NCBI GenBank assembly: GCA_964404765.1
Contig: CAYOLL010000010.1
Span: 1 to 64,000 of the forward strand
Direction of reading: 5' to 3'
Source of the DNA: CAYOLL01 sp964404765 [NCBI: uncultured Gemmatimonadota bacterium]
GTDB lineage: Bacteria > 4572-55
Length of the DNA: 64,000 bases
Of this stretch, positions 45,901 to 52,384 are shown piece after piece (position 1 is the first letter of the stretch; each line of letters opens with the position of its first letter). The position numbers and the translations under genes were made by a program. Below the pieces are notes generated by a model. It saw only the letters and a list, made by a program, of their open reading frames with translations, did no database searches and had not been told where the DNA came from.

Positions 45901-46943
45901 ACAACAAGGCCATGTACATGCTCAAACTGACCGCAGCGGACAACATGAATATTTTCGGCACGCCGATCAAGCTGGCCCTGAACACCATTCCGATTCAACC
46001 TGGTTGGAATTGGATCAGCTACCAGCCCGTGCGGGCGCAGCCGATCAATGTGTCGTTAGCGTCCTTAACCACCGTTGCCAATGGTGATTTGATCAAAAAT
46101 CAGTATGCTTTTGCCCAGTATGTAGCCGGTCTGGGCTGGGTGGGCAACCTGGATTATTTGGAACCGAGCATGGGCTACATGCTCAAAGCCGCCAACCCGG
46201 GAACATTGAGCTTTCCGTGGCCGCCTCCGCTGGCATTGATGGCGGCTGCGACGGTTTCGACCGCCGCTGAAATTGGCAATTCTCAATTGGCCATTGCCAA
46301 TTGGCAATTCGATCCGGCCCAATTTGAGCACAACATGACCGTCACCGGGGAAATCTCGCAATCTTCAATCCCCAATCCGCAATGGGCGGTTGGCGCTTTT
46401 GTCGGCGACGAATGCCGCGGCACGGCCGAGCCGGTCTACATCGAATCACTGCAAAAAACGCTTTTCTTTTTGCTGATTCATAGTAATCAGGCCTCCGGCG
46501 AGACGGTGGAATTTCGTCTGCTCGATCAAGGCGACGCAAGCGAATATGCTGCCGATCAAATTGTCAAGTTTGAAGCCAACGCTTCGCTTGGCGACATCGA
46601 ATCGTCCTTCGTCTGGACGGCAAGGCCTTTGGATGCGGAAAGCAAGCCCGATGCTCTGCCGATGCACTTTGCGCTGGCCCAAAACCGGCCCAATCCTTTT
46701 GCCGCTTTTACGACCATTCAATACGCCCTGCCAAAGGATGCGAATGTAGAACTCTCTATCTACAACGTGGCCGGCCAAAAGGTGCGGACGCTGGTGAATG
46801 AGCGGCAAGCGGCGGGTTATCGCAGCGTGAATTGGGACGGCAAGAATGATACGGGCGAGGCGGTCAACGCGGGCGTGTATTTTTATCGCCTGAAGACGGA
46901 CGCGGGGTTTGAGGCGACGCGGAAGTTGTTGCTTGTTAAATAA
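39957..46943 (+). CDS. Giant secreted surface protein with LamG and C-terminal sorting domains (module 2)
   Basis: The 2328-residue protein has a hydrophobic N-terminal signal after a charged leader (FRLLLLIFSLLLLVLPE), an FN3-like segment, one LamG domain (about 225-420; LVFDGADDYAVLS), regulatory-like beta domains, the conserved ILRDPPGDASF segment, an abnormal-spindle-like Ig segment, two GWNW repeats and the FlgD/Por-type sorting tail (about 2236-2328; ends RKLLLVK). It is colinear with the module 1 giant but has one fewer LamG domain. The sorting tails are nearly identical in DNA while the bodies are diverged, which suggests gene conversion. GAGGTG precedes the start. A repeat-derived linker lies at about residues 1420-1475. 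Confidence 0.85.
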   Translation: MTNSYNLDNDDRNRAAKTPPFRLLLLIFSLLLLVLPELGRVEAAGISQGLFTYGATMPKTKSQSTEGHRIIGTFGQTLDGESQAVSQTVAGDKLHSIFFGLWGFYKLPPLSPFVTASDGDHADRIVITWKFDVLSSPPTQGYKVYRNNTLLIGLPAGENFFNDVNVYPGQVYNYGVTGISLTGEGGVGSDPGFVNPNGTITGHIQTSQQRPVIGADVGITPNLGQALVFDGADDYAVLSKTVALNGSSFTVEFWAKRAAAGTADNVIGLGDVATTRQALTIGFQSNNKFVFSFLGDSLVTTAAYTETDWHHWAVTYNKTTKARAIYRDGRPVATNTAGNHFAGSGDLWLGKARGGGYFGGSIDDVRIWSKTRSEAELTLDMNRAKQGNEDSLTAYWKLDEGNSSFVFDLTAHNHDGKVYDGGSLSAVWSADIAPVRNTGFTNTDGNYIINGIYYGTGTTFTVTPKMDVPVDTTLFSHEFSPGSRIVTLNTSNTATDGVDFTDISLIPVSGFVQYANTLCFPDSVEILVNGESQIPKVYTNTQGAFTVELNPGGDYRLTPVYKDHSFAPVFQDVLSLVSPQAGLAFVDTKVRTLTVRVYGGPTSCMSSIRPTSGTMSVTFASTDGCYTRTENITSGNNLTLTNLPPLNYALTLNHPAALSVDGVTVSLKDTTGITRDLVYRKSMTVNVTGLPTPDPACAAGYTLPLDGGTTLNNLSILTQLNSYSANVDVYESYTEFSGGVTCAIDTGYVTIYNAIGDSVQPAVRPLRKVNANTSRLVTPYTFKAGRPNFTSGGQYPYAKSLEVGVRELLPNLDPETAEDTPFLDGREGSGITRAYVLGIRKRDGGFTTLLQNPILPLYILRDPPGDASFATMSNETQFSTRYKVSFSNGFEAGLDLNFGGDTKVTTCAGIGVAVCTMTLDTQFSQTIHLIDLKVEHTTLKEMQITSTFSESFSTLAEEYRVGEDMDLYVGLGSNIRIAQADELKLSGCALQIGTAIVADSLGIESTYLYTDHHIRNVLLPELTALLVASRDSVRAGQTQFAADTLRYFRSIRNWTAIVDTNAALKAMAVEDPNRLTQSLSFDSNFGGYTITNTRNETHSQTYEHMLYDENGVEFDLRIKLFGVVLPGPGHIKALYTHSETVSQNLSTGALPGPFPNGNSGGYDSTWTRTTSVTLADNDPDDYFWIQIYDDGVYGNVYKLVGGATTCPWEPGTLPRQGTQVEMIGSTSGGYNEINIPPDQAAIYKLILVNTSQTFEDWYYDVSISQDVNPEGAIQKINGYDPAAIVSVLVPGQFGNNTLEMMLTVERGPIAYDYEDLEAGLESTCEVDIAEIQLGETVQCGPGGGPDEPCAHWFQYLTQYDVHFLKPCSDVRITAPNDNITMTAASDSLKLTLAGYDRNNTDFKEIQLQYRPAPPGPSRAAMGNGQWAMGNSQLSSSRSQVALGNADAKTEIANSQLTSPNEAAVEARPASAKQPMMGVRRANDRIEWIPIAPYEETYAQVMRENEPPSTQSDWITFDTISRSDIPASPGYLIHPWYIKDLADGKYEVRAVAACNNLDNLKGYSRTLHFTQERKRPAVIATEPGDQVLQLGDAISVTFDEALDCSRIIEANSLFLNNIGLYNTENSSLVNIAISCLDNQIFAQVENPEAVYPFLENKTVRLKLAQIKDLAGNIMDANPSSAPVDTVYNFEFYVNRNPIAWEGGDVTAVKYDDEVATITRKLINNGASPMDFSFMDLTPNPGRDTLRVPSWMTVTPMSGTVNPGTAKIISLTFDADLIGGNYAHELRARTTMGDEPMLVDLQNLCHPPDWPLALYEYEFNMTIAGKIVSTEYPVSEFLTIAAFVGSEVRGKAVIEFDSVVNDTLFYMVVGSDSISGEPVTLRVWDGLVCVEVGSSIGAFTFAANSEIGSPSNPHVFDITGQSAAEVRFNPGWNWFSINMAMTDLGINTVLEGLSPASGDLIKSQSQFSQYVAGLGWVGSLSTLNNKAMYMLKLTAADNMNIFGTPIKLALNTIPIQPGWNWISYQPVRAQPINVSLASLTTVANGDLIKNQYAFAQYVAGLGWVGNLDYLEPSMGYMLKAANPGTLSFPWPPPLALMAAATVSTAAEIGNSQLAIANWQFDPAQFEHNMTVTGEISQSSIPNPQWAVGAFVGDECRGTAEPVYIESLQKTLFFLLIHSNQASGETVEFRLLDQGDASEYAADQIVKFEANASLGDIESSFVWTARPLDAESKPDALPMHFALAQNRPNPFAAFTTIQYALPKDANVELSIYNVAGQKVRTLVNERQAAGYRSVNWDGKNDTGEAVNAGVYFYRLKTDAGFEATRKLLLVK
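44213..44380. repeat. In-frame repeat-derived linker within the giant gene (module 2)
   Basis: GCAATGGGCAATGGACAATG, a CAATTCGCAATT unit and a partial family C half (CTCGTTCTCAGGTTGCA...GGGAACG) are read through as AAMGNGQWAMGNSQLSSSRS and onward. It is at the same place, just after LQYRP, as the 32440-32670 composite in the paralogue, though made of different repeats. Confidence 0.75.
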
Positions 46944-46968
46944 TCCATAATCCATGCTAAGATGATTA

Positions 46969-47011
46969 AATGGGCGGGAGACGCGATAGTGATCTTCCGC
47001 CCATTCTTTTT
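46969..47011 (+). terminator. Rho-independent terminator of the giant gene (module 2)
   Basis: AATGGGCGG at 46969-46977 pairs with CCGCCCATT at 46997-47005 and is followed by CTTTTT. It ends the surface-protein transcription unit before the defence cassette. The 230 bp to 47237 hold a CATGAAATT/AATTTCATG inverted repeat and nothing else recognisable. Confidence 0.7.
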
Positions 47012-47237
47012 CGACAAAATATGTGCCATGAAATTCATACTGACGAAGACGGAAATTCATGGTGCACCTCCGGGGCATGGATTATTCAACTCTTTTTACA
47101 GAGGTTTTACGCTTCAAAATGCCGATAGTTTGAACCATCATTTCAAACAAAACAATTGGCAAACTGCTTTTAGTGCCATATCTTAACGATCGCTTTTAAC
47201 TAATCCAAACATTAACCTCCCTTCAAAAAAGGTCACG

Positions 47238-50200
47238 ATGACTCAGCTAAAACCCGGCATGATTATCGAAGGACCATTCTGGCCCGAATTCGTCGAGATT
47301 CGACAAATCGAAGAATTGGGTGACTATTATCAGATTTCCGGCTTGACGAAGAACACCCACCAGCATGTTGATCAACTCCTTTCGCAAAGCGACATGGCCA
47401 AAATCAGAGTGATTGGGGTGGATCGGCTTTTTGCCGAAGATGCCTGGAAAGTTTTTTTGGCGTTAGAGACCATCCGTTTCCGTTATGCTTCGTTGTATGA
47501 TCCGTTGTTGGCCATGAATACCTCCAAAATTGACCCTTTACCTCACCAAATTGAAGCGGTTTACGGCTATGTGCTGCAATTACCTCGAATTCGCTTTTTG
47601 ATTGCCGACGATCCGGGCGCCGGTAAAACAATTATGGCCGGATTGATCATCAAAGAGCTTAAAATTCGACACATGGCCAAGCGCATTTTGATTGTTGCGC
47701 CGGGGCATTTAAAAGACCAGTGGCAGCGCGAAATGCGCGAGCGTTTCTCCGAAAATTTTGTCGTGGTGGATCGTGGCTTTGTGGATGGATTTTATGGCGA
47801 AAATGTTTGGGCCAGAGAAAATCAATTAGTCACTTCCATAGATTTTGCTAAACGGGATGAAGTGTTGCCGGCCATTTCGGCGGCCCGCTTTGATTTGATC
47901 ATTGTGGATGAAGCGCATAAGATGAGCGCTTATCGTTACGGCGATAAAATTGACCGCACCAGTCGCTACAAGTTGGGTGAAGTTTTATCCAAAAGCACCG
48001 AGCACCTATTGTTTTTGACGGCCACGCCGCATCGGGGTGATCAGGAGAATTTCCGCTTGTTTTTGGATCTGCTCGTGCCGGGCTTCTTTGCCACCAAACA
48101 GCAATTGGAAAAATCCGCTCAAGATAAGGATAACCCGCTTTTTATTCGCCGGGTCAAGGAAGATTTGAAAGATTTTGAGGGTAAACCCTTGTTTTTGCCG
48201 CGTCATGTCACCACCAAAGCCTTCAATCTGCGTAGCGAATCCCCAACTGAGCAAGACTTGTATAATGATCTTTCCAAATATGTGGTAGAGCAATACAACA
48301 AAGCCTTAACGAGGGACAAAAAGCGCAATGTCGCCTTTGCTCTGGTCATTCTGCAGCGCCGCTTGGCTTCTAGCACATACGCGGTTTTAAAGTCGTTGGA
48401 ACGACGCAAAAAACGTCTTGAGGATATGTTAGAAGGCGCATCACAATTTGAAAAGCCCGGATTTGATGCCGATGTGGACGCAACTGATGACATGAACGAA
48501 GAAGAGCGTTGGAAAGAGGAAGAACTTTGGGAAACATTGAGTGTGGCCGAAAATCGGGAAGAATTAAAGAAAGAAGTAACCATTATTGAAAGTTTGATCC
48601 AAAAAGCCAAAAGTATCATCCACAACGAAGAAGAAATCAAACTTAAGCATTTTAGAGATGCGTTAAAATCACTGCATGAACGGGTGACCGATCCGAAAGA
48701 ACGGAAAATTCTTGTTTTTACAGAATCAAAGGATACGCTGGAATATCTGGAGAAAAAAGTCAACGAATGGGGTTATCGAATCAACACCATTCACGGCAGC
48801 ATGAAATTGGATGAGCGGGTCAAGGCTGAGAGCGTTTTCAAGAATGAAACGGATGTGATGATTGCCACGGAAGCCGCCGGCGAAGGCATTAACCTGCAAT
48901 TCTGCCATTTGATGATCAATTACGATCTGCCCTGGAATCCAAACCGACTCGAACAGCGGATGGGTCGGATTCATCGCTATGGTCAAACGAAAGAAGTACA
49001 GATTGTCAATTTGGTCGCGGAAGATACCCGCGAAGGCGCGGTCATGTGCCGGCTGTTTCAAAAGCTGGATGAAATCCGGCAGGCGATGGGCAACGACAAA
49101 GTTTTTGATATGATTGGCAACATACTCTACGAAAAGAATTTGTCCCAATTGTTGGTTGAAGCAGCCGCTAATGCCCGTAGCATGGATGAAATTTTAAAAG
49201 ACATGAATATTGTCGTCGACGAAGAGTATATTAGCAAAATAAAAATCAGTCTGGATGAAAGCTTAGCTACACACTTTATCGACTATACCCGCATCGCTGA
49301 CATGGCCCAAAAAGCCCGCGAATATCGTTTGATTCCTGAGTACACTGAAGCATTTTTCATAAAAGCCTTTTCACGGGCTGGCGGCAAATTCAGGTTATTG
49401 AAAAACGGCTTTATTGTCATTGACAGCATTCCCTTAGTCATTCGTCAGATTACCGGTAATTTCAATTTTATCAAAACTTACGGCAAGTTGGACAAATACA
49501 ACCGCATTACCTTCGACAAGGAGGTGGCTTTTAAAAATCCCGATGCCGAATTTGTCACCTTTGGTCATCCGCTTTTTGAAGCAGTCATGCGCTGGATTGA
49601 AACCACTTTTGCCGAAACCGTTTTGAACGGCGCAACTTTTATTGATCCCGATGGCCGCATGGATGGCTATTTGCTGTATTACGAGGCAGAAATCAAAGAC
49701 GGCGCTAACACTATCGCCGGAAAAAGACTGTTTACGCTCTATGCCACTGCCACAGAAGTTATTCCTGTTTTTCCGGCCATTATTTGGGATTTGCAAGAAG
49801 CCACATCTCCCCAAATTGAAACCCTTGATCTGGAAGCGCTGAAAAAGCAAACTTTCGCTAAAGTCATTCCCATCCTGGAAGCCTATAAAGGCGAACTCTT
49901 AAAAGAACGGCAACGGCAGGCCGGGATAAAAGAAAAATACGGTATTACGTCCCTGAATCATCTGATTTACGAGCTGGAAGAAGACTTGATCAAATTGAAC
50001 GAGCGCAAGCTTCAGGGCGAAGCCATTGACTTGCCCATCCGCAATAAGGAAGAGCAAAAAGCCCGCTATTTGTACGCCCTGGAAAGCTTGAAAAAGCAGA
50101 TTGAGCAGGAAAAAAATCTGGCTATGACCCGCCCGCGTTTTGTGGGCGCGCTGCGCGTTGTGCCCAATACAACGACGGATGCCGAAATGACCGAAAGCGT

Positions 50201-50567
50201 AGAAATCGAACACATCGGCATGGCCGAGGCCATGCGCTACGAGCGGGAGCAAGGCCGCGAACCCGAGGATGTTTCGGCGGAAAATTTGGGATTTGATATT
50301 CGTTCCAGAGAGAAAAACGGCGTCACCCGCTATATCGAAGTCAAAGCCCGCGCTGCTACCGGGGCCGTCATACTGACGCAAAACGAGTGGTTCAAGGCCA
50401 AACGGTTTCAGCGGGATTATTATTTGTACGCCGTCCTAAACGCAGCCACCACACCGCAACTGTATCTCGTCCAAAATCCGGCGCACAGCCTCAAACCCCA
50501 GGAGATTGCCGAATCCGTGCGTTATCTGATACCGTATCAAGAAATCCTCAACAACCGGCTGGCATAA
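47238..50567 (+). CDS. SNF2-type helicase with C-terminal DUF3883 (PD-(D/E)xK-like) domain
   Basis: The 1109-residue superfamily 2 protein has Walker A DPGAGKTIMAG (about residues 124-134), DEAH in IIVDEAHKM (about 223), the TATPHRG motif III (about 255), and C-terminal helicase motifs (LVFTESKDTLEYL, AAGEGINLQFC, NRLEQRMGRIHRYGQ). Residues about 1010-1109 form a DUF3883 domain with GFDIRSREKNGVTRYIEVKA, matching the D...ExK layout of PD-(D/E)xK nucleases. It is the first gene of a four-gene defence cassette, followed 10 bp later by an AAA ATPase. The helicase probably translocates on DNA while the C-terminal domain could cut. AAAAGG precedes the start. Confidence 0.85.
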   Translation: MTQLKPGMIIEGPFWPEFVEIRQIEELGDYYQISGLTKNTHQHVDQLLSQSDMAKIRVIGVDRLFAEDAWKVFLALETIRFRYASLYDPLLAMNTSKIDPLPHQIEAVYGYVLQLPRIRFLIADDPGAGKTIMAGLIIKELKIRHMAKRILIVAPGHLKDQWQREMRERFSENFVVVDRGFVDGFYGENVWARENQLVTSIDFAKRDEVLPAISAARFDLIIVDEAHKMSAYRYGDKIDRTSRYKLGEVLSKSTEHLLFLTATPHRGDQENFRLFLDLLVPGFFATKQQLEKSAQDKDNPLFIRRVKEDLKDFEGKPLFLPRHVTTKAFNLRSESPTEQDLYNDLSKYVVEQYNKALTRDKKRNVAFALVILQRRLASSTYAVLKSLERRKKRLEDMLEGASQFEKPGFDADVDATDDMNEEERWKEEELWETLSVAENREELKKEVTIIESLIQKAKSIIHNEEEIKLKHFRDALKSLHERVTDPKERKILVFTESKDTLEYLEKKVNEWGYRINTIHGSMKLDERVKAESVFKNETDVMIATEAAGEGINLQFCHLMINYDLPWNPNRLEQRMGRIHRYGQTKEVQIVNLVAEDTREGAVMCRLFQKLDEIRQAMGNDKVFDMIGNILYEKNLSQLLVEAAANARSMDEILKDMNIVVDEEYISKIKISLDESLATHFIDYTRIADMAQKAREYRLIPEYTEAFFIKAFSRAGGKFRLLKNGFIVIDSIPLVIRQITGNFNFIKTYGKLDKYNRITFDKEVAFKNPDAEFVTFGHPLFEAVMRWIETTFAETVLNGATFIDPDGRMDGYLLYYEAEIKDGANTIAGKRLFTLYATATEVIPVFPAIIWDLQEATSPQIETLDLEALKKQTFAKVIPILEAYKGELLKERQRQAGIKEKYGITSLNHLIYELEEDLIKLNERKLQGEAIDLPIRNKEEQKARYLYALESLKKQIEQEKNLAMTRPRFVGALRVVPNTTTDAEMTESVEIEHIGMAEAMRYEREQGREPEDVSAENLGFDIRSREKNGVTRYIEVKARAATGAVILTQNEWFKAKRFQRDYYLYAVLNAATTPQLYLVQNPAHSLKPQEIAESVRYLIPYQEILNNRLA

Positions 50568-50577
50568 GGAGAATAAT

Positions 50578-52293
50578 GTGCTGTCGCATGTGAGTATCCG
50601 AAATTTCAAACGCTTTGAATACATTGAAGTTGACCTGAATAACGCCGTCGTCTTTATCGGGCCGAATAATTGCGGTAAAACATCCGCCTTGCAAGCTTTG
50701 GCCTTGTGGGAATTGGGCGTCCGACGCTGGACCGAAAAGCGCGGTTTAAATGCGCCATCGGCTAAACGCTCCGGGGTAGCCTTAAACCGGAACGATCTTC
50801 TTGCCATTCCCATTCCGACGACAAATTTGTTGTGGCGCGATCTCCATGTTCGTTCTATCAAAAACCCCGGCGCTCGCGAAACAAAACCGCAAAACATCCG
50901 CATCGAAATTAAGGTGGACGGCGTGACGGAAGACAAAATCTGGTCGTGCGGACTGGAATTTGACTACGCCAATGAAGAATCCCTTTACTGCCGCCCGCTC
51001 AATTCCGCCGAGCACGGACGAATCGGCGTTCCCCCGGAAGCGACAAATATTCGGGTCGCTTTTTTGCCGCCCATGTCCGGCCTGGCCGCCATTGAACCCA
51101 AATGGGAACCGGGCCGCATCAAGGTGCTGTTGGGCGAGGGTCAAACCGCGCAAGTGCTGCGAAACTTATGCTGGCAGGTTTATGAAAAGCGCACCGACGA
51201 TTGGGCGGAAATAACCGGCCTGATTCAGCGCTATTTTGGTGTGGAATTACTGCCTCCCGAACACATCGGCGAGCGCGGCGAAATTCGCATGGCCTATCGG
51301 GAAGCAACCGGTACGCGCCTGGATTTATCCTCCGCCGGACGAGGTTTGCAACAAACGCTGTTATTGCTAACCCATTTATACGCCAATCCCCAAACCGTTC
51401 TACTGCTGGATGAACCCGATGCTCATCTGGAAATTTTGCGTCAGCGACATCTCTATCAAATGTTGACGGAAACCGCCGGACGGCAAAGTTCGCAAGTCAT
51501 TATCGCCAGTCATTCCGAGGTCATTTTAAACGAAGCCGCCGGACGGGATATGGTGATTGCCTTTGTCGGGCAACCGCATCGGCTGAACGACCGGGGCAGT
51601 CAACTTCTCAAATCTCTGCGCGACATCAGTTTCGATCATTATTATCAGGCCGAACAAACCGGCTGGGTGCTGTATCTGGAAGGCTCGACCGATCTGGCCG
51701 TTTTGCAAACCCTGGCCAAACAATTGAACCATCCCGCAGCGAGCCTGTTGGAACGCCCGTTTGTGCATTACGTGGCCAATCAGCCGCAAAAAGCCAGAGA
51801 TCATTTCTTCGGCTTGCGCGAGGCTAAAAAAGACCTGGTGGGCCTGGCTTTGTTTGATCGCTTAGAGAAAACCGTCCCAACGGACTCGTCCTTAGTTGAA
51901 TTGACCTGGCGGCGACGCGAACTGGAAAACTACCTCTGCTCCGAAGCCGTGCTGCTGGCCTACGCCCGCCACGATCAACCCTTCGATCTGTTTGGCGCGG
52001 CGGAAGCCAATCGCCGTGAGCAGACCATGCGCGAGGCAATCAACGAAATGACCGCCGCTTTAAAAGTCCTGCGCAAGTTGGAGCCGTGGTCCCCGGACGT
52101 TAAAGCGTCCGATGACTTTTTGGATCGGCTTTTTGAAATCTACTTTGAAAAATTACAACTGCCCAATCTCATGCGCAAAACCGACTATCACGTTCTGGCC
52201 CGTTTTGTGCCCGCAGATCAAATTGATCCGGAAATCACCGAAAAATTAGACGCCATCGTCGCTATCGCCCAAAAAGCCCAACCATGCCAATAA
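50578..52293 (+). CDS. AAA ATPase with OLD-like TOPRIM domain
   Basis: The 571-residue protein begins with an ABC/SMC-type ATPase: Walker A GPNNCGKTS (about residues 28-36), signature LSSAGRGLQQT (about 244), Walker B VLLLDEPDAHLE (about 266) and the H-loop IIASHSEV (about 310). The C-terminal part (about 355-571) has a TOPRIM-like start YLEGSTDLAVLQ, an acidic strand ALFDRLE and the RRRELENYLC motif seen in OLD-family nucleases. OLD proteins cut or block foreign DNA after ATP-dependent sensing. GTG 50578 follows AAGGAG overlapping the helicase stop. It sits inside a helicase-methylase-ATPase set where it is not an obligate member, so it may be an added effector. Confidence 0.8.
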   Translation: MLSHVSIRNFKRFEYIEVDLNNAVVFIGPNNCGKTSALQALALWELGVRRWTEKRGLNAPSAKRSGVALNRNDLLAIPIPTTNLLWRDLHVRSIKNPGARETKPQNIRIEIKVDGVTEDKIWSCGLEFDYANEESLYCRPLNSAEHGRIGVPPEATNIRVAFLPPMSGLAAIEPKWEPGRIKVLLGEGQTAQVLRNLCWQVYEKRTDDWAEITGLIQRYFGVELLPPEHIGERGEIRMAYREATGTRLDLSSAGRGLQQTLLLLTHLYANPQTVLLLDEPDAHLEILRQRHLYQMLTETAGRQSSQVIIASHSEVILNEAAGRDMVIAFVGQPHRLNDRGSQLLKSLRDISFDHYYQAEQTGWVLYLEGSTDLAVLQTLAKQLNHPAASLLERPFVHYVANQPQKARDHFFGLREAKKDLVGLALFDRLEKTVPTDSSLVELTWRRRELENYLCSEAVLLAYARHDQPFDLFGAAEANRREQTMREAINEMTAALKVLRKLEPWSPDVKASDDFLDRLFEIYFEKLQLPNLMRKTDYHVLARFVPADQIDPEITEKLDAIVAIAQKAQPCQ

Positions 52294-52297
52294 GGAG

Positions 52298-52362
52298 TAG
52301 CAAATTTTAATTTGCCCGCTTGCCCGCGCCAAGAGATTCCATCTTTTGAAAAGATGGAGTCT
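52298..52362. repeat. Two hairpins between the ATPase and methylase genes
   Basis: TAGCAAATTTTAATTTGC at 52298-52315 resembles the ends of the palindrome at 2913-3019. A second imperfect hairpin spans about 52334-52362, around CCATCTTTTGAAAAGATGG. No T-run follows, so it is not a standard terminator. The gap is the only non-coding spacer in the cassette. Confidence 0.6.
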
Positions 52363-52384
52363 GAATTTTCAATAAGGAATTATA

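Noticed and set aside
46446-47078. Minus-strand frame crossing the end of the second giant gene
   Set aside because: Most of it is antisense to the sorting tail, and the N-terminal part is an inverted repeat; I considered a REP-type transposase start but saw no motif.
47024-47186. Small plus-strand frame before the helicase
   Set aside because: It is made largely of an inverted repeat around AAATTCATG and has no ribosome site or recognisable product.
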